From: Gammaproteobacteria bacterium
GTDB lineage: Bacteria; Pseudomonadota; Gammaproteobacteria; Steroidobacterales; Steroidobacteraceae
Length of the DNA: 54,932 bases
Direction: 5' to 3'
Assembly: GCA_028293745.1 (NCBI GenBank)
Contig: JAQGOF010000024.1
Coordinates: 1 to 54,932 of the forward strand
Shown here: positions 17,177 to 26,900 of the stretch, piece after piece
Layout: each line of letters opens with the position of its first letter
Position numbering within the stretch: the first letter of the stretch is position 1
Notes under the pieces: model-generated
The model's input: the letters and a program-made list of their open reading frames with translations, nothing else
Told to the model about the DNA's origin: nothing
Databases searched by the model: none
Program-made: the position numbers and the translations under genes

Positions 17177-17279
17177 TCAGGCTGCAGTAAACAGCACATC
17201 GTCGCTGCCACCGACTTCGGCGAGCATGATCAGCGCAATCATGGGGTCAATGCCTGGAATCGCAGTCATGAGAGGGCCG
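17177..17279 (-). pseudogene. IS110-family transposase C-terminal fragment
   Basis: The minus strand encodes GPLMTAIPGIDPMIALIMLA followed by EVGGSDDVLFTAA and a stop. This matches the transposase_20 core of IS110/IS116/IS902 transposases ('L.TIPGIGP..A..LLAEIGD...F'), the helix-hairpin-helix-like region of DEDD transposases. The frame is closed a few codons upstream, and the remaining protein and element ends are absent, so this is only a relic. It supports past mobile-element activity in the island. Confidence 0.5.
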
Positions 17280-17329
17280 ACTCAGGCTGGGAGGGGCTAG
17301 GCGTGTTAGTAGGTATGCCGCTTCTCTAA

Positions 17330-17905
17330 TCATGCAGCACCCGATTCAGACTTATTGCAACACAGCAATAGAGCGGCTTCCAGACCGTTCATCCTGGGCA
17401 TCGCGAGATCCATGAATATGATGCTAGGTTGCACTTGCCGAGCACGCTCGATGGCCTCCTCTGCGTCGGCCGCTGTGTGCACCTCATGTCCGCTCATTTG
17501 TAAGAGCACAGCGAGGGAGGCCGCTGCATCGCGATTGTCATCGACGACAAGAACGCAATGGCGCGTGCTTTGAGCAGATGCGTTATGGGAGATGGGTGCG
17601 GACGTGACGGATCCTGCAACCCTCTCCTGCACGATGGGCAGACGGACGGTGAACGTACTACTGCTTGGACCTTTACTCCAGGCGCTAACCTAACCGCCGT
17701 GCGGCTCCCCGGTCCGTATACTTCGCGCTGTTCGACAGGAGGTTGGAAAAGACTTGGGCCAGACGATGGAGTCGCCATCGATAACGATGGGTACAGTGGG
17801 GTGCACGTCGATTAGCAATTCATGTGCGTGGGCTTCGATCAGAAAACGAGAAGCCTCCACGGCACTCGCCAGCACGATTGTGCAATTTTCGTCCGCCGCC
17901 GACAT
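17330..17905 (-). pseudogene. Decayed hybrid sensor histidine kinase with receiver domain
   Basis: Reading on the minus strand, pieces of one hybrid histidine kinase follow each other in different frames. First comes VLASAVEASRFLIEAHAHEL with IVIDGDSIV (ATPase-domain entry). After a one-base shift comes AQVFSNLLSNSAKYTDRG (the N box), ending in a stop. After loss of the middle ATPase boxes comes SSSTFTVRLPIVQERVAG (the G2 box), which runs in frame into a receiver domain HCVLVVDDNRDAAASLAVLL with phospho-acceptor FMDLAMPRMNG. The receiver is cut off after GLEAALLL, before its conserved Thr/Lys positions. Frameshifts, internal loss and both ends missing make it non-functional. The usual HisKA and sensor parts are not found upstream, up to the tRNA. 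Confidence 0.78.
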
Positions 17906-18168
17906 TATTCCCGCGCATAGGGTGTAAAAGGTGGACGCGTTGACAGCGTGGTGCGCCCTGCGTCAGACCCTAGCAGCACAGCCCGAAATTTCCGGGCGCT
18001 AGAAATCCGCGGAAAAGTCGTAGTCAGCGCCACCGACTCAATGCGAAGTTGGACGCGACTTACGGGGACCTCTTGCACGCTCTCGCCACGAAACCAACAG
18101 CCGTTCTGTCCTCAGTTTCCGTACGGGCCTTCGTCGCTCGTACTTGAATCATGCGCAAGCCATTGAAT
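17906..18168. other. Non-coding stretch between kinase relic and tRNA-Ser
   Basis: Nothing convincing is seen in either strand. This is where an attachment site next to the tRNA 3' end would be expected. No second copy of the tRNA 3' end (the arm with GGGTTCGAATCCC) was found near the integrase fragment or elsewhere in 9900-10800. Confidence 0.4.
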
Positions 18169-18259
18169 TGGCGGAGAGAGAGGGATTCGAACCCTCGAAG
18201 GGCTTTTGACCCTTACACCCTTAGCAGGGGTGCGCCTTCGACCACTCGGCCATCTCTCC
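18169..18259 (-). tRNA. tRNA-Ser (anticodon GCT)
   Basis: On the minus strand the gene starts GGAGAGATGGCCGAGTGGTC and ends TTCGAATCCCTCTCTCCGCCA-like, with an encoded CCA at 18169-18171. The seven-base acceptor stem GGAGAGA/TCTCTCC pairs fully. The anticodon arm CACCC-CTGCTAA-GGGTG places GCT at 18223-18225, and the long variable arm between anticodon and T stems is typical of serine tRNAs. Length is 91 bases. It decodes AGC/AGU. Its 3' end faces the island, the usual orientation for an integration target. Confidence 0.97.
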
Positions 18260-18267
18260 GCGTCGAC

Positions 18268-18298
18268 AAAAAACTTGAACTTTCAAATACTTGAAAGT
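18268..18298 (-). terminator. Hairpin with T6 tract between csrA and tRNA-Ser
   Basis: ACTTTCAA (18279-18286) and TTGAAAGT (18291-18298) form an 8-base stem with a 4-base loop. On the minus strand a run of six T follows five bases later. This could terminate csrA transcription. It ends only 8 bases before the tRNA 5' end, so part of it must also be tRNA promoter region, and the two readings compete. Confidence 0.4.
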
Positions 18299-18509
18299 GG
18301 CCACGAGGAACTCGGGCCGGCAGCGCGGGCGGCCATGATACTTAAGCGTCCGGGAAAAGGTAAGCGCGCCGAAGGGTGCGCCCCTCTTTTGGGCCGAAAC
18401 GGCCTCAAATGGACAGATCGACGAACGATCGTCTCAGGCTCGGTGGGGTTACGGGGCTGCGCTTCGGCGTCGCGCCGGCAATCCGCGCGCGAGCCGACAC
18501 GCAGATGAT

Positions 18510-18728
18510 CTAGGCCGAAACGTACTCGGCGGCCGGCTTGGTTTCGCCTTGCGGCTCCCCCTGCTGTTCGCGCTTGATACGCTCGAAGATCTCTTCCCGA
18601 TGGACGGCAACGCTCTTCGGTGCATTGATACCAATTCGCACCTGATTGCCCTTCACCCCAAGGACGGTGACGGTGACATCGTTACCGATCATCACAGTTT
18701 CACCCACCCGTCTCGTCAGTATGAGCAT
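18510..18728 (-). CDS. csrA: Carbon storage regulator CsrA
   Basis: This 72-residue protein is a global post-transcriptional regulator that binds GGA motifs in mRNA leaders as a dimer. It begins [20 protein letters not shown] and has the conserved [20 protein letters not shown] core, including the RNA-contacting Leu4/Arg6 region and the VHREEI stretch with Arg44-like position. It is a little longer than E. coli CsrA (61) because of a C-terminal tail [16 protein letters not shown] full Shine-Dalgarno AAGGAGG lies at 18737-18743, nine bases-odd before ATG. The alaS-csrA-tRNA-Ser order is the usual gammaproteobacterial one. Confidence 0.97.
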   Translation of the reverse strand: MLILTRRVGETVMIGNDVTVTVLGVKGNQVRIGINAPKSVAVHREEIFERIKREQQGEPQGETKPAAEYVSA

Positions 18729-18896
18729 TTATTCTTCCTCCTTGATCTTGGACCGCCCGGATTTGAACAGCCGCAAGAATCCGCTATAGAAATCTACGGA
18801 CTCGCGCTGACGAGACAAATAAGGGAAAACCTGAATCTGCAGGCCGCAACTCCTGCAGCGCAACGAATGTCACAAAACACGCGGTAGGGAGCGGTA

Positions 18897-21497
18897 TCAA
18901 CCGAGCCTTGCCCGCACCAGCTCCTGAACACCGGCCAGCGCAGCATCGAGCGCCGCGGGGTTGCTACCGCCCGCCTGCGCAAAATCAGGGCGTCCGCCGC
19001 CGCGGCCGCCAACCTGTGCGGCAATCGTACCAACTAATTCGCCCGCTTTTACGCGTGATGTCACATCTGGAGTAACACCTGCGACCAGCACTACCCGGTC
19101 CGATCCTTCCACGGACGCAAGTACGATAACCGCGGTCTTCAGTTTCCCCTTCAACTGGTCCACAGCGTTGCGCAGCGCGCCAGCATCGGCGCCGTCGATC
19201 TTCGTGGCTACCACCTTTACGCCCTGTATATCTACAGCCCCACTAGCAAGATCCACTCCTTGGCCCGACGCCAGTTTGTCTTTCAGCGACCGGACCTCCT
19301 TCTCCAGTTGCCGGACGCGCTCGAGCGTGTCCCGGACCTTCTCCTTGACCTCTTCACGCGAACCGCGCACGAGAGCCGAAAGATCCTTCAGCAGTTCGTC
19401 ACTCTTCTCCACATAGTCGAGCGCCGCGTCACCTGTAATTGCTTCAATGCGGCGGACGCCGGAAGCAACACCGCTCTCACTCGTAATCTTGAAGAAGCCG
19501 ATATCACCAGCGCGCTCGACATGGGTGCCGCCGCAAAGTTCCATCGAGAACTCACCGATGCGAAGCACGCGCACATTTCGTTCGTACTTCTCACCAAACA
19601 ACGCCATTGCGCCCGCGGCCACCGCGCTCTCATAGTCCATCAGCTCGGTCTGTGCAGCAGTGTTGCGGCGAATTTCCGTGTTGACCAACCGTTCGATCTC
19701 GCGCAGCTCATCGGGCGTCACCGGCTGCAGGTGGGAAAAGTCGAAGCGCAGACGATCCGGCGCGACGAGCGAACCCTTTTGCTGCACATGCGTACCCAAC
19801 ACCTTACGAAGCGCCGCGTGCAGCAGATGCGTGGCCGTATGATTCAGCGCCGTAGCCCGACGGCGCTCCCCGTTCACAACCGCATCGAGCGTATCGCCCA
19901 ACCGAATCCTTCCCTGCGCAACGCGCCCCACATGGGAATACGCCGCACCCCGCTTCTGCGTATCAACGACCACGAAGCGGACACCAGGGCTCGCCAGCTC
20001 TCCCGCGTCGCCGACCTGCCCACCTGACTCCGCGTAGAACGGTGTCCGGTCGAGAACCACTTCGCCCTCGTCTCCTGAATTCAACTCAGGAACGGCAACC
20101 CCTCCCTTCAACAGCGCGACAACGTGCCCCTTGGCCTCGAGACCTTCGTAGCCCTGGAACTGCGTCTGCGAGTCAATTGACGCCCCGCCGCTCAGGTCCA
20201 CGCCAAACTTGCTCGCTTCCTGTGAACGCTTTCGCTGCTCGTCCATTGCCGCGTCGAATCCCGCTTGATCAATCGTCAACCCGCGCTCCCGCGCGATGTC
20301 CGCGGTCAGATCCGCCGGAAATCCGAACGTGTCGTACAGCTTGAACACAGTCTCGCCGTCGATCATCTTCCCGCGCGTTTCCTTGATCGCCCCCTCGAGC
20401 AGGGACATTCCGTTGGCCAGCGTTTCCGCGAAGCGCTCCTCTTCCAGTTTCAACACACGCTCCGCCTGAGCGCGACCGCGCACAAGTTCCGGGTAAGCGT
20501 CACCCATCTCCCTTTCGAGGACAGGGACCAGCTTGTAAAAGAAGGTCTCCTGAATACCTAGCTTGTACCCATGACGGATGGCGCGTCGGATGATTCGGCG
20601 GAGCACGTACCCGCGCCCCTCGTTGGAAGGCAACACGCCATCGACGATGAGGAAGGTGCACGCACGGATATGGTCAGCAATGACGCGCAGTGAGCTCGAA
20701 GTCAGATCCCGCGTGTCTGCTAACTCTGCCGCAGCGCGGATGAGGTTCTTGAACAGGTCGATGTCATAGTTGGAATGCACGCCCTGCATCACTGCAGCAA
20801 TGCGCTCCAGACCCATGCCCGTATCGACCGACGGTTTCGGCAATGCAGTCAGCTTCCCATCCGACGAACGCTCAAACTGCATGAACACGAGGTTCCAGAT
20901 TTCAACGTAACGATCACCGTCTTCGTCCGGAGAACCGGGTGGCCCGCCCGGGATAGCCGGCCCGTGGTCGTAGAAAATCTCGCTGCAGGGGCCACACGGA
21001 CCCGTATCGCCCATAGCCCAGAAGTTCGACTTCTCACCAAGACGAGTGAAACGCTCGGGTGGGACGCCAATCTCTTTGAGCCAGATGTCCGACGCCTCAT
21101 CATCATCACGAAACACCGTGACCCAAAGACGCGCGGGATCGAGTTTCAACCTCCGCGTGAGGAAGTCCCACGCGAAGCGGATGGCATCGCGCTTGAAGTA
21201 GTCTCCAAACGAAAAGTTGCCCAGCATCTCGAAGAATGTGTGATGCCGGGCCGTGTAGCCGACATTCTCCAGATCGTTGTGCTTGCCACCCGCGCGGACG
21301 CACCGTTGGCTCGAAGTGGCGCGGACATAGTCACGCTTCTCCTTACCCAGGAACACGTCCTTGAACTGGACCATGCCGGCATTGGTGAACAGCAATGTGG
21401 GGTCATTTCCAGGAACGAGCGAGCTCGAAGGCACGACCGTATGGCCGTGCTCGCGGAAAAACTCCAGGAAGGCGCGGCGTACGTCCGCCGCACTCAT
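18897..21497 (-). CDS. alaS: Alanyl-tRNA synthetase
   Basis: This class II enzyme of 866 residues charges tRNA-Ala. In order: a catalytic domain ([75 protein letters not shown]), a tRNA-recognition helical domain, the editing domain with zinc/water ligands [11 protein letters not shown] and [15 protein letters not shown], and the C-Ala domain ending [14 protein letters not shown]. Length and motif order are normal. The start is ATG 21497, where the family sequence begins; the open frame upstream has no similarity. It follows recX by 23 bases and is probably in the recA-recX-alaS transcription unit. Confidence 0.98.
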   Translation of the reverse strand: MSAADVRRAFLEFFREHGHTVVPSSSLVPGNDPTLLFTNAGMVQFKDVFLGKEKRDYVRATSSQRCVRAGGKHNDLENVGYTARHHTFFEMLGNFSFGDYFKRDAIRFAWDFLTRRLKLDPARLWVTVFRDDDEASDIWLKEIGVPPERFTRLGEKSNFWAMGDTGPCGPCSEIFYDHGPAIPGGPPGSPDEDGDRYVEIWNLVFMQFERSSDGKLTALPKPSVDTGMGLERIAAVMQGVHSNYDIDLFKNLIRAAAELADTRDLTSSSLRVIADHIRACTFLIVDGVLPSNEGRGYVLRRIIRRAIRHGYKLGIQETFFYKLVPVLEREMGDAYPELVRGRAQAERVLKLEEERFAETLANGMSLLEGAIKETRGKMIDGETVFKLYDTFGFPADLTADIARERGLTIDQAGFDAAMDEQRKRSQEASKFGVDLSGGASIDSQTQFQGYEGLEAKGHVVALLKGGVAVPELNSGDEGEVVLDRTPFYAESGGQVGDAGELASPGVRFVVVDTQKRGAAYSHVGRVAQGRIRLGDTLDAVVNGERRRATALNHTATHLLHAALRKVLGTHVQQKGSLVAPDRLRFDFSHLQPVTPDELREIERLVNTEIRRNTAAQTELMDYESAVAAGAMALFGEKYERNVRVLRIGEFSMELCGGTHVERAGDIGFFKITSESGVASGVRRIEAITGDAALDYVEKSDELLKDLSALVRGSREEVKEKVRDTLERVRQLEKEVRSLKDKLASGQGVDLASGAVDIQGVKVVATKIDGADAGALRNAVDQLKGKLKTAVIVLASVEGSDRVVLVAGVTPDVTSRVKAGELVGTIAAQVGGRGGGRPDFAQAGGSNPAALDAALAGVQELVRARLG

Positions 21498-21520
21498 GTA
21501 CGAAGGTTTATTCAAGGTTA

Positions 21521-22015
21521 TCAGTCCAGGTCGAAATCGGCGCCGAGGGCCGAACGGATATGATCCGACGAAAAGCCCCGATACTGCAAAAAACGCGCTT
21601 GCCGCGCCTTCTCCGACCAGTCGGACGGCGCGGCCGGGCCGAATTTGCGCAACCGCGCCTCCTGGGCCAGGGCCTGCCAATCCGGACCCGCTGCAATGGA
21701 TGCCTCCACCAGCTCGCTGGACAGCCCCAGCGCCTTCAGATCCGCCGCGATGCGCACCGGTCCCTGCCCTCGGTCAGCATGGTAGCTGACGTAATTCTCA
21801 GCATAGCGGGCATCGTTCAGCACCCGCTGCTCGAGCAGTTCCGCGACAGCCACGGCGGCCACGGGACCGTGATACCCCCGCTGCTCCAACCTTGCCCGCA
21901 ACTCCCCGCTTGCGAAGTCCCGGCGTGCCAGCAGACTGATCCCAGCCTCCCGCGCCGCAGCAACGTCGCCGGTCCGCTCCGGTTCCATCGGTTTACGTCG
22001 TTTACCGTAAGCCAT
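21521..22015 (-). CDS. recX: Regulatory protein RecX
   Basis: This 164-residue, all-helical protein modulates RecA by binding inside the filament. The sequence shows the three tandem three-helix repeats typical of Rec[39 protein letters not shown] and the C-terminal [20 protein letters not shown], with the characteristic 'LNDxRYAxxxV' motif. Its position between recA and alaS confirms it. A hairpin in the recA-recX gap (22055-22082) may reduce recX expression relative to recA, as described in E. coli, but here this is inferred from structure only. Confidence 0.95.
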   Translation of the reverse strand: MAYGKRRKPMEPERTGDVAAAREAGISLLARRDFASGELRARLEQRGYHGPVAAVAVAELLEQRVLNDARYAENYVSYHADRGQGPVRIAADLKALGLSSELVEASIAAGPDWQALAQEARLRKFGPAAPSDWSEKARQARFLQYRGFSSDHIRSALGADFDLD

Positions 22016-22054
22016 GCTGAAGGGTAAGCTTTGCTATAGCTGCAACGCGGTCAT

Positions 22055-22082
22055 GGCCTCAATTGCGATTTATTTTGAGGCC
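22055..22082 (-). promoter_or_regulatory. Hairpin in the recA-recX intergenic gap
   Basis: GGCCTCAA (22055-22062) pairs perfectly with TTGAGGCC (22075-22082) around 12 bases, within the 149-base gap between recA and recX. No T-run follows in the direction of transcription, so it is not a classical terminator. It could be an attenuator or an mRNA processing or stability element separating the two genes. Confidence 0.45.
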
Positions 22083-22164
22083 GACAGGCAACCATCGGGG
22101 AGTACCCCCGTAACGGCGCAGCAAGCGGCTGGGACTCTCCAGCGTCGCGCGGAAGCCCCCGCGA

Positions 22165-23205
22165 TCAGGCCGAATCGGCTTGATCGGCAGCCCCATTACC
22201 GTTACGCGGCTGCTTGACCGGCAGCAGCTTCGCCCGAATCTGTTCCTCGATCTCGCGGGCGATTTCCTTGTTCTGCTGCAGGAACGTGCGCGCATTGTCC
22301 TTGCCCTGGCCAATGCGGCTGCCCTTGTAGCTGTACCAGGCACCCGACTTCTCTACGATGCCCTGGGCGCTGCCAAGGTCGATGATCTCGCCTTCGCGTG
22401 AGATGCCCGAGCCGTACTTGATCTCGAACTCGGCTTCGCGGAACGGAGGCGCGACCTTGTTCTTGACCACTTTCACGCGGGTCGCGTTGCCCGTGACTTC
22501 TTCACCCGTCTTGATCGCACCGATGCGGCGGATATCCAGCCGCACCGACGCATAGAACTTCAGCGCGTTACCACCCGTCGTCGTCTCGGGATTGCCGAAC
22601 ATCACGCCGATCTTCATACGGATCTGGTTGATGAAGATCACGATGGTGTTGGAGCGCTTGATGTTGCCCGTGAGCTTGCGCAGCGCCTGCGACATGAGGC
22701 GCGCGTGCAGACCCATCTGCATCTCGCCCATCTCGCCTTCGATCTCCGCCTTTGGCGTGAGCGCCGCGACCGAGTCGATGACGACGACATCCACCGCGCT
22801 CGAGCGCACCAGCATGTCTGTGATCTCGAGCGCTTGCTCGCCCGTGTCGGGCTGTGACACGAGCAGATCGTTGATGTTGACGCCAAGTTTCTCGGCGTAG
22901 GTGGGATCGAGCGCGTGCTCCGCGTCTACGAACGCGGCCGTACCGCCAGCGCGCTGCACTTCCGCGATGACCTGCAAGGTGAGCGTGGTTTTACCGGACG
23001 ACTCAGGCCCGTAGATCTCGACGACGCGGCCGCGAGGCAAGCCACCGATTCCGAGCGCGATGTCCAGACCCAGCGATCCAGTGGACACGGCCTCGACGTC
23101 GTACGACGCGGAGGCATCACCCAGTCGCATGACCGAGCCCTTGCCGAATTGCTTTTCGATCTGGCCCAGCGCGGCGGAGAGCGCTTTCTTGCGGTTGTCT
23201 TCCAT
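22165..23205 (-). CDS. recA: Recombinase RecA
   Basis: RecA forms the filament for homologous recombination and SOS induction. Seen: [20 protein letters not shown] at the N terminus, Walker [11 protein letters not shown], the catalytic VDAEHALDP, Walker [11 protein letters not shown], the L1/L2 loops ([30 protein letters not shown]) and the C-terminal domain ending QADSA. The start is taken at ATG 23205 (346 residues), where family similarity begins and GGAAG lies seven bases upstream; an ATG-type start at 23259 would add 18 residues. No clear LexA box of the CTGT-N8-ACAG type was found in 23206-23461, although this region is where it should be. Confidence 0.98.
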   Translation of the reverse strand: MEDNRKKALSAALGQIEKQFGKGSVMRLGDASASYDVEAVSTGSLGLDIALGIGGLPRGRVVEIYGPESSGKTTLTLQVIAEVQRAGGTAAFVDAEHALDPTYAEKLGVNINDLLVSQPDTGEQALEITDMLVRSSAVDVVVIDSVAALTPKAEIEGEMGEMQMGLHARLMSQALRKLTGNIKRSNTIVIFINQIRMKIGVMFGNPETTTGGNALKFYASVRLDIRRIGAIKTGEEVTGNATRVKVVKNKVAPPFREAEFEIKYGSGISREGEIIDLGSAQGIVEKSGAWYSYKGSRIGQGKDNARTFLQQNKEIAREIEEQIRAKLLPVKQPRNGNGAADQADSA

Positions 23206-23461
23206 CTGCAGGCTTCCAGGGGAATTTGACGGGCGGTGCGAAGATTTTTCCATGCGCAATTATCACACAAACAGTTCGCCGTTGCGCCGCTTGTTTGATG
23301 TCATTTGTCCTTTTTTTCAGGCATTTTGCGCACTTCCGTGCACAGTGGCCCCGAGCTCGAAACACTGTATAGCGCTCGGCCCGAGTTCTCTAGGTACAAT
23401 GGCTGATGTGCAGCACCGTATGAAGTACGCCTCGCAACATGATCAGGGAAGGAGAATTGCC

Positions 23462-23935
23462 GTGCGTCTCATTGTAGCTTTACTGACCTGCCTGACCCTG
23501 GGTGGAATATCGCTTGCACTTGCGAACGACCCGGACCCCACCCCACAGCCTCCAGCAGCTGCGCAGAGTGAGAAGTCATCGACGCCACCTGCCGACCAGA
23601 CTACGACGACTGCCAATGCCACACCGCCGTCCGCGTCTACCGCGGTGGCGCCTGCCGACAAGGCCGTGACTGCGTCGTCAGCCGTCCCTGGAACGGCGCC
23701 CGCCCAATCCCTCAAACTGCCCGAATTGGCTGCGGAAGAAAAGAACCTGATCGCTCATGGCTACAGGCTGGAAGTGCGTAACGGCGAAAATTACTTCTGC
23801 CATGCCGAAGCCATGGTCGGCACTCGCTTCAAGAGTAAGGTCTGCGGGACGGTTCAGCAGCTTGCAGGCATTCGCCAGAATTCCAAGGACGTCTTGGAAC
23901 GGGCGCAGCGCCCTGGCATGGATCACGCCCAGTAG
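23462..23935 (+). CDS. Small secreted protein of unknown function
   Basis: This 157-residue protein starts at a GTG with an excellent site (GGAAGGAG, 23447-23454, seven bases upstream), which is preferred over the ATG at 23420. It has a signal peptide (MRLIVALLTCLTLGG, cleavage expected after LALA), then about 60 residues of low-complexity Pro/Thr/Ala linker, then a compact conserved-looking end: LIAHGYRLEVRNGENYFCHA, EAMVGTRFKSKVCGTVQQL. The pattern 'YFC..E...G.R...KVC' with two cysteines recurs in small exported proteins of related bacteria, where it has no assigned role. A disulfide between the two cysteines in the periplasm is likely. It is divergent from recA and convergent with the RND pump gene. 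The function is not known. Confidence 0.7.
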   Translation: MRLIVALLTCLTLGGISLALANDPDPTPQPPAAAQSEKSSTPPADQTTTTANATPPSASTAVAPADKAVTASSAVPGTAPAQSLKLPELAAEEKNLIAHGYRLEVRNGENYFCHAEAMVGTRFKSKVCGTVQQLAGIRQNSKDVLERAQRPGMDHAQ

Positions 23936-23992
23936 CCCGGATCCAGGGCGTTAGGACCAGGCGGCGGTCCACACTCGCCCAAAGAGGCGGGG

Positions 23993-26900
23993 TCACGTTG
24001 CATCCGCGTCGCCGGCCGGATGATCTCCCCGGCCTGAAGGGTCCTGGCCACCGGAATTCCCGTCCCCCTCCGAGGCCGCCGGCCGCAGGCGTTTGACCTT
24101 GTCCGTCGCCCATTGCGAGAAGCGCTCGAAGTAGATGAAGGTGACTGGCACCGTATAGAGCGTCAGCACCTGAGACACAATCAGGCCGGCGGTCACACAC
24201 ACACCGAGCGGCTTGCGCAACTCCGCGCCCGCTCCGAGGCCGAGCGCGATAGGCAGTGCGCCCAGAATGGCGGCGATACTCGTCATCATGATCGGGCGGA
24301 ATCGCAGCACGGCCGCGTGGTAAATCGCCTCTTCCGTGTTCTTTCCCTGCTCGCGCTGCGCAACGAGCGCGAAGTCGATCATCATGATGGCGTTCTTCTT
24401 CACGATGCCGATGAGCATGATCAGACCAATGATGGCGACGATGCTCAGATCAAACCCGAAAATCTTCAGTGCCAGTAACGCGCCGACGCCCGCAGGGGGC
24501 AAGCTCATGAGGATCGTCATGGGGTGAACGAAGCTTTCGTAAAGGACGCCCAACACGATATACACCACGAAGATCGCGCCAAGTATGAGATAGGGCTGCG
24601 TCTTCAGAGCTGACTCGAATGCGCCGGCCGTGCCGGTCAGTCTTGCCTGCACCCCGGGCGGCTTGTGCAAGCTTTGCGCGGCCTGGCTGATCTGCTTGGC
24701 CACCTCTCCGAGGGCCGCGCCGGGCAGAAGATCGAACGAGATCGTGACCGAGGGAAACTGACCCTGATGATTGATGGCCAATGGCGTCGCAACGATGCGC
24801 AGACTCGCAATCTCCCTCAACGGCGCCAAGCTCGCACCGCCACCTGCAGATGCGCCCGAGCCGGACCCATTCCCACTCCCGCCCTGCACGTAGATGCGGC
24901 TCAAGGCCGACGGGTCCTGCTGAAATCTCGGGTCCGCCTCGAACAGCACGTGATACGTATTCAAGGGCGTGTACACCTGAGTCAGATAACGCTGACCGAA
25001 CGCGTAGTACAGCGCCTGTTGAATCGCGCCCATGGTGACACCCAGGCGCGCCGCCTTGTCTCGATTGATGATGAGCATCGCTCGCGTACCGTTGGTCTCC
25101 TGATCACTGGTGACGTCCACGAGCCCTGGTATTTGCCGCATCTTTTGCTCGAGCTTCGGCGCCCACCTGTTGAGCTCCTGCATGTCGAGGTCCTGCAGCG
25201 TGTAGTCGTACTGAGCCCGGGACAGCCGCCCTCCCATTCTCACGTTCTGCACCGACTGCAGCCACGCCTTGATACCGGGCAATTGATTCAGTCTGGCGCG
25301 CAAGCGGGCCATCACCTCTTCTGAGGAGCTTTTGCGCACCCCCTTGGGCTTCAATGTTATAAACAGCCGTCCGGTGTTTCCCGCGACTGTGGAACCACCG
25401 GGACCGATCGAGGCGGCAACGCTTTCGATGTCCGCGTCGGACAGCACGATGTCCTCGGCCTCGCGCTGATGGCGCGCGAGGGATTCGAAAGAAATATTCT
25501 GCGCAGCTTCCGTGTACACGAAGATCAAGCCGGTATCCTCGTTCGGAAAAAAGCCCGTCGGCAAAGTCAACATGAGCCACGCGGTAACGACGAGCAGCGC
25601 CAACGTGACCATCATGGTCACGAAGCGGTGCCTGAGAACGATTTTCAGGCTGTGCTCATATCTCTTTGTCATGTAGGCATGGATGCGTTCCGACCATTCG
25701 TAGAAGCGTCCCTTCCTCTCCTTGTCGGATGGCGAGAGAAACAGGGACGCCATCATCGGCGTGAGAGTCAGTGAGATGAGTGCAGAGGCGACGATCGCGG
25801 TCGTAACGACAGCAGCGAACTCGCGAAACATACGACCCACGACCCCACTCATCAGGAAGATAGGCAGAAACACGGCGATCAAGGAGATAGTGATGGAGAT
25901 GATGGTAAAGGCGATCTCTTCCGCCCCCTTCACGGCGGCCGCATGTGGCTTTTCGCCCCCCTCGATGTGCCTCACGATGTTTTCGAGCATCACCACCGCG
26001 TCATCGACCACAAGGCCAACGGCGAGCGTAAGACCCATCAACGACAGGTTATCGAGGCTATAGCCGATCAGATACATGATCGCGAACGCAGCGACGATCG
26101 ACAGGGGAATGGCCACAGCCGGGATCACGGTCGCCCAGAACTGCCGCAGAAACAGGAAAATGACGATGACGACGAGCACGATCGTGAACAGCAGGGTGAG
26201 CTGAACGTCGCGGAACGCGGCCCGAATGGAGCGCGAGCGGTCGCTCATTTCCTCTACGTGGATGGAACGCGGGACACTCCGCGTGACACGCGGCAGCGCG
26301 CCCCTGATTGCATCCACGAGCTGGATGAGATTCGAGCCTTGCTGCCGCTGGATGGTGAGAACGACTCCGCGATGACTGTTGACCCAACTGGCGACCAACG
26401 GCTGCTCGACGCCGACCGTGACATTGCCCAGATCACTCACGCGCACCGGCGCTCCGTTGCGATAGGCTACGATCTGCCTGGCGAAACCCGCAGGATCCAG
26501 CAGCTGGCTGTTAGCACCGAGCACGTACGCCACGCTGGGCCCCTGCAACGTGCCAAGAGGCCTCTCTGTCGTGCTGCTCGCGAGAGTCGAGGCAAGCGTT
26601 TCGAGCCCTATACCGCGCGAAGCCAGCTCGGCCGGATTGATGCGGATTGTCGGCGAATATTTCTGCGCGCCGATGATGTTGATCTGCGCAACGCCTTTCA
26701 CGAGCGAGAGCTGTTGAGCGATGTGAGTATCGGCGTACTCGTTGACCGTCGTCAGCGGCAGCGTATCGGACCAAACGCCCAGCAGAATCACCGGCTGATC
26801 CGCCGGATTGACCTTCTTATATGTGGGCGGTGACGGTAGGTCACTTGGCAGCTGGCCACTGGCAGCGGAAATCGCGGACTGCACGTCAGCAGCGGCACCG

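Noticed and set aside
17002..17190. Small plus-strand open frame of 62 codons in the island
   Set aside because: No ribosome site, no similarity or motif recognised, and it overlaps the end of the transposase relic.
23206..23461. Possible LexA (SOS) box before recA, such as CTGTATAGCGCTCGGC
   Set aside because: The second half-site does not match CTGT-N8-ACAG and no alternative dyad was convincing.
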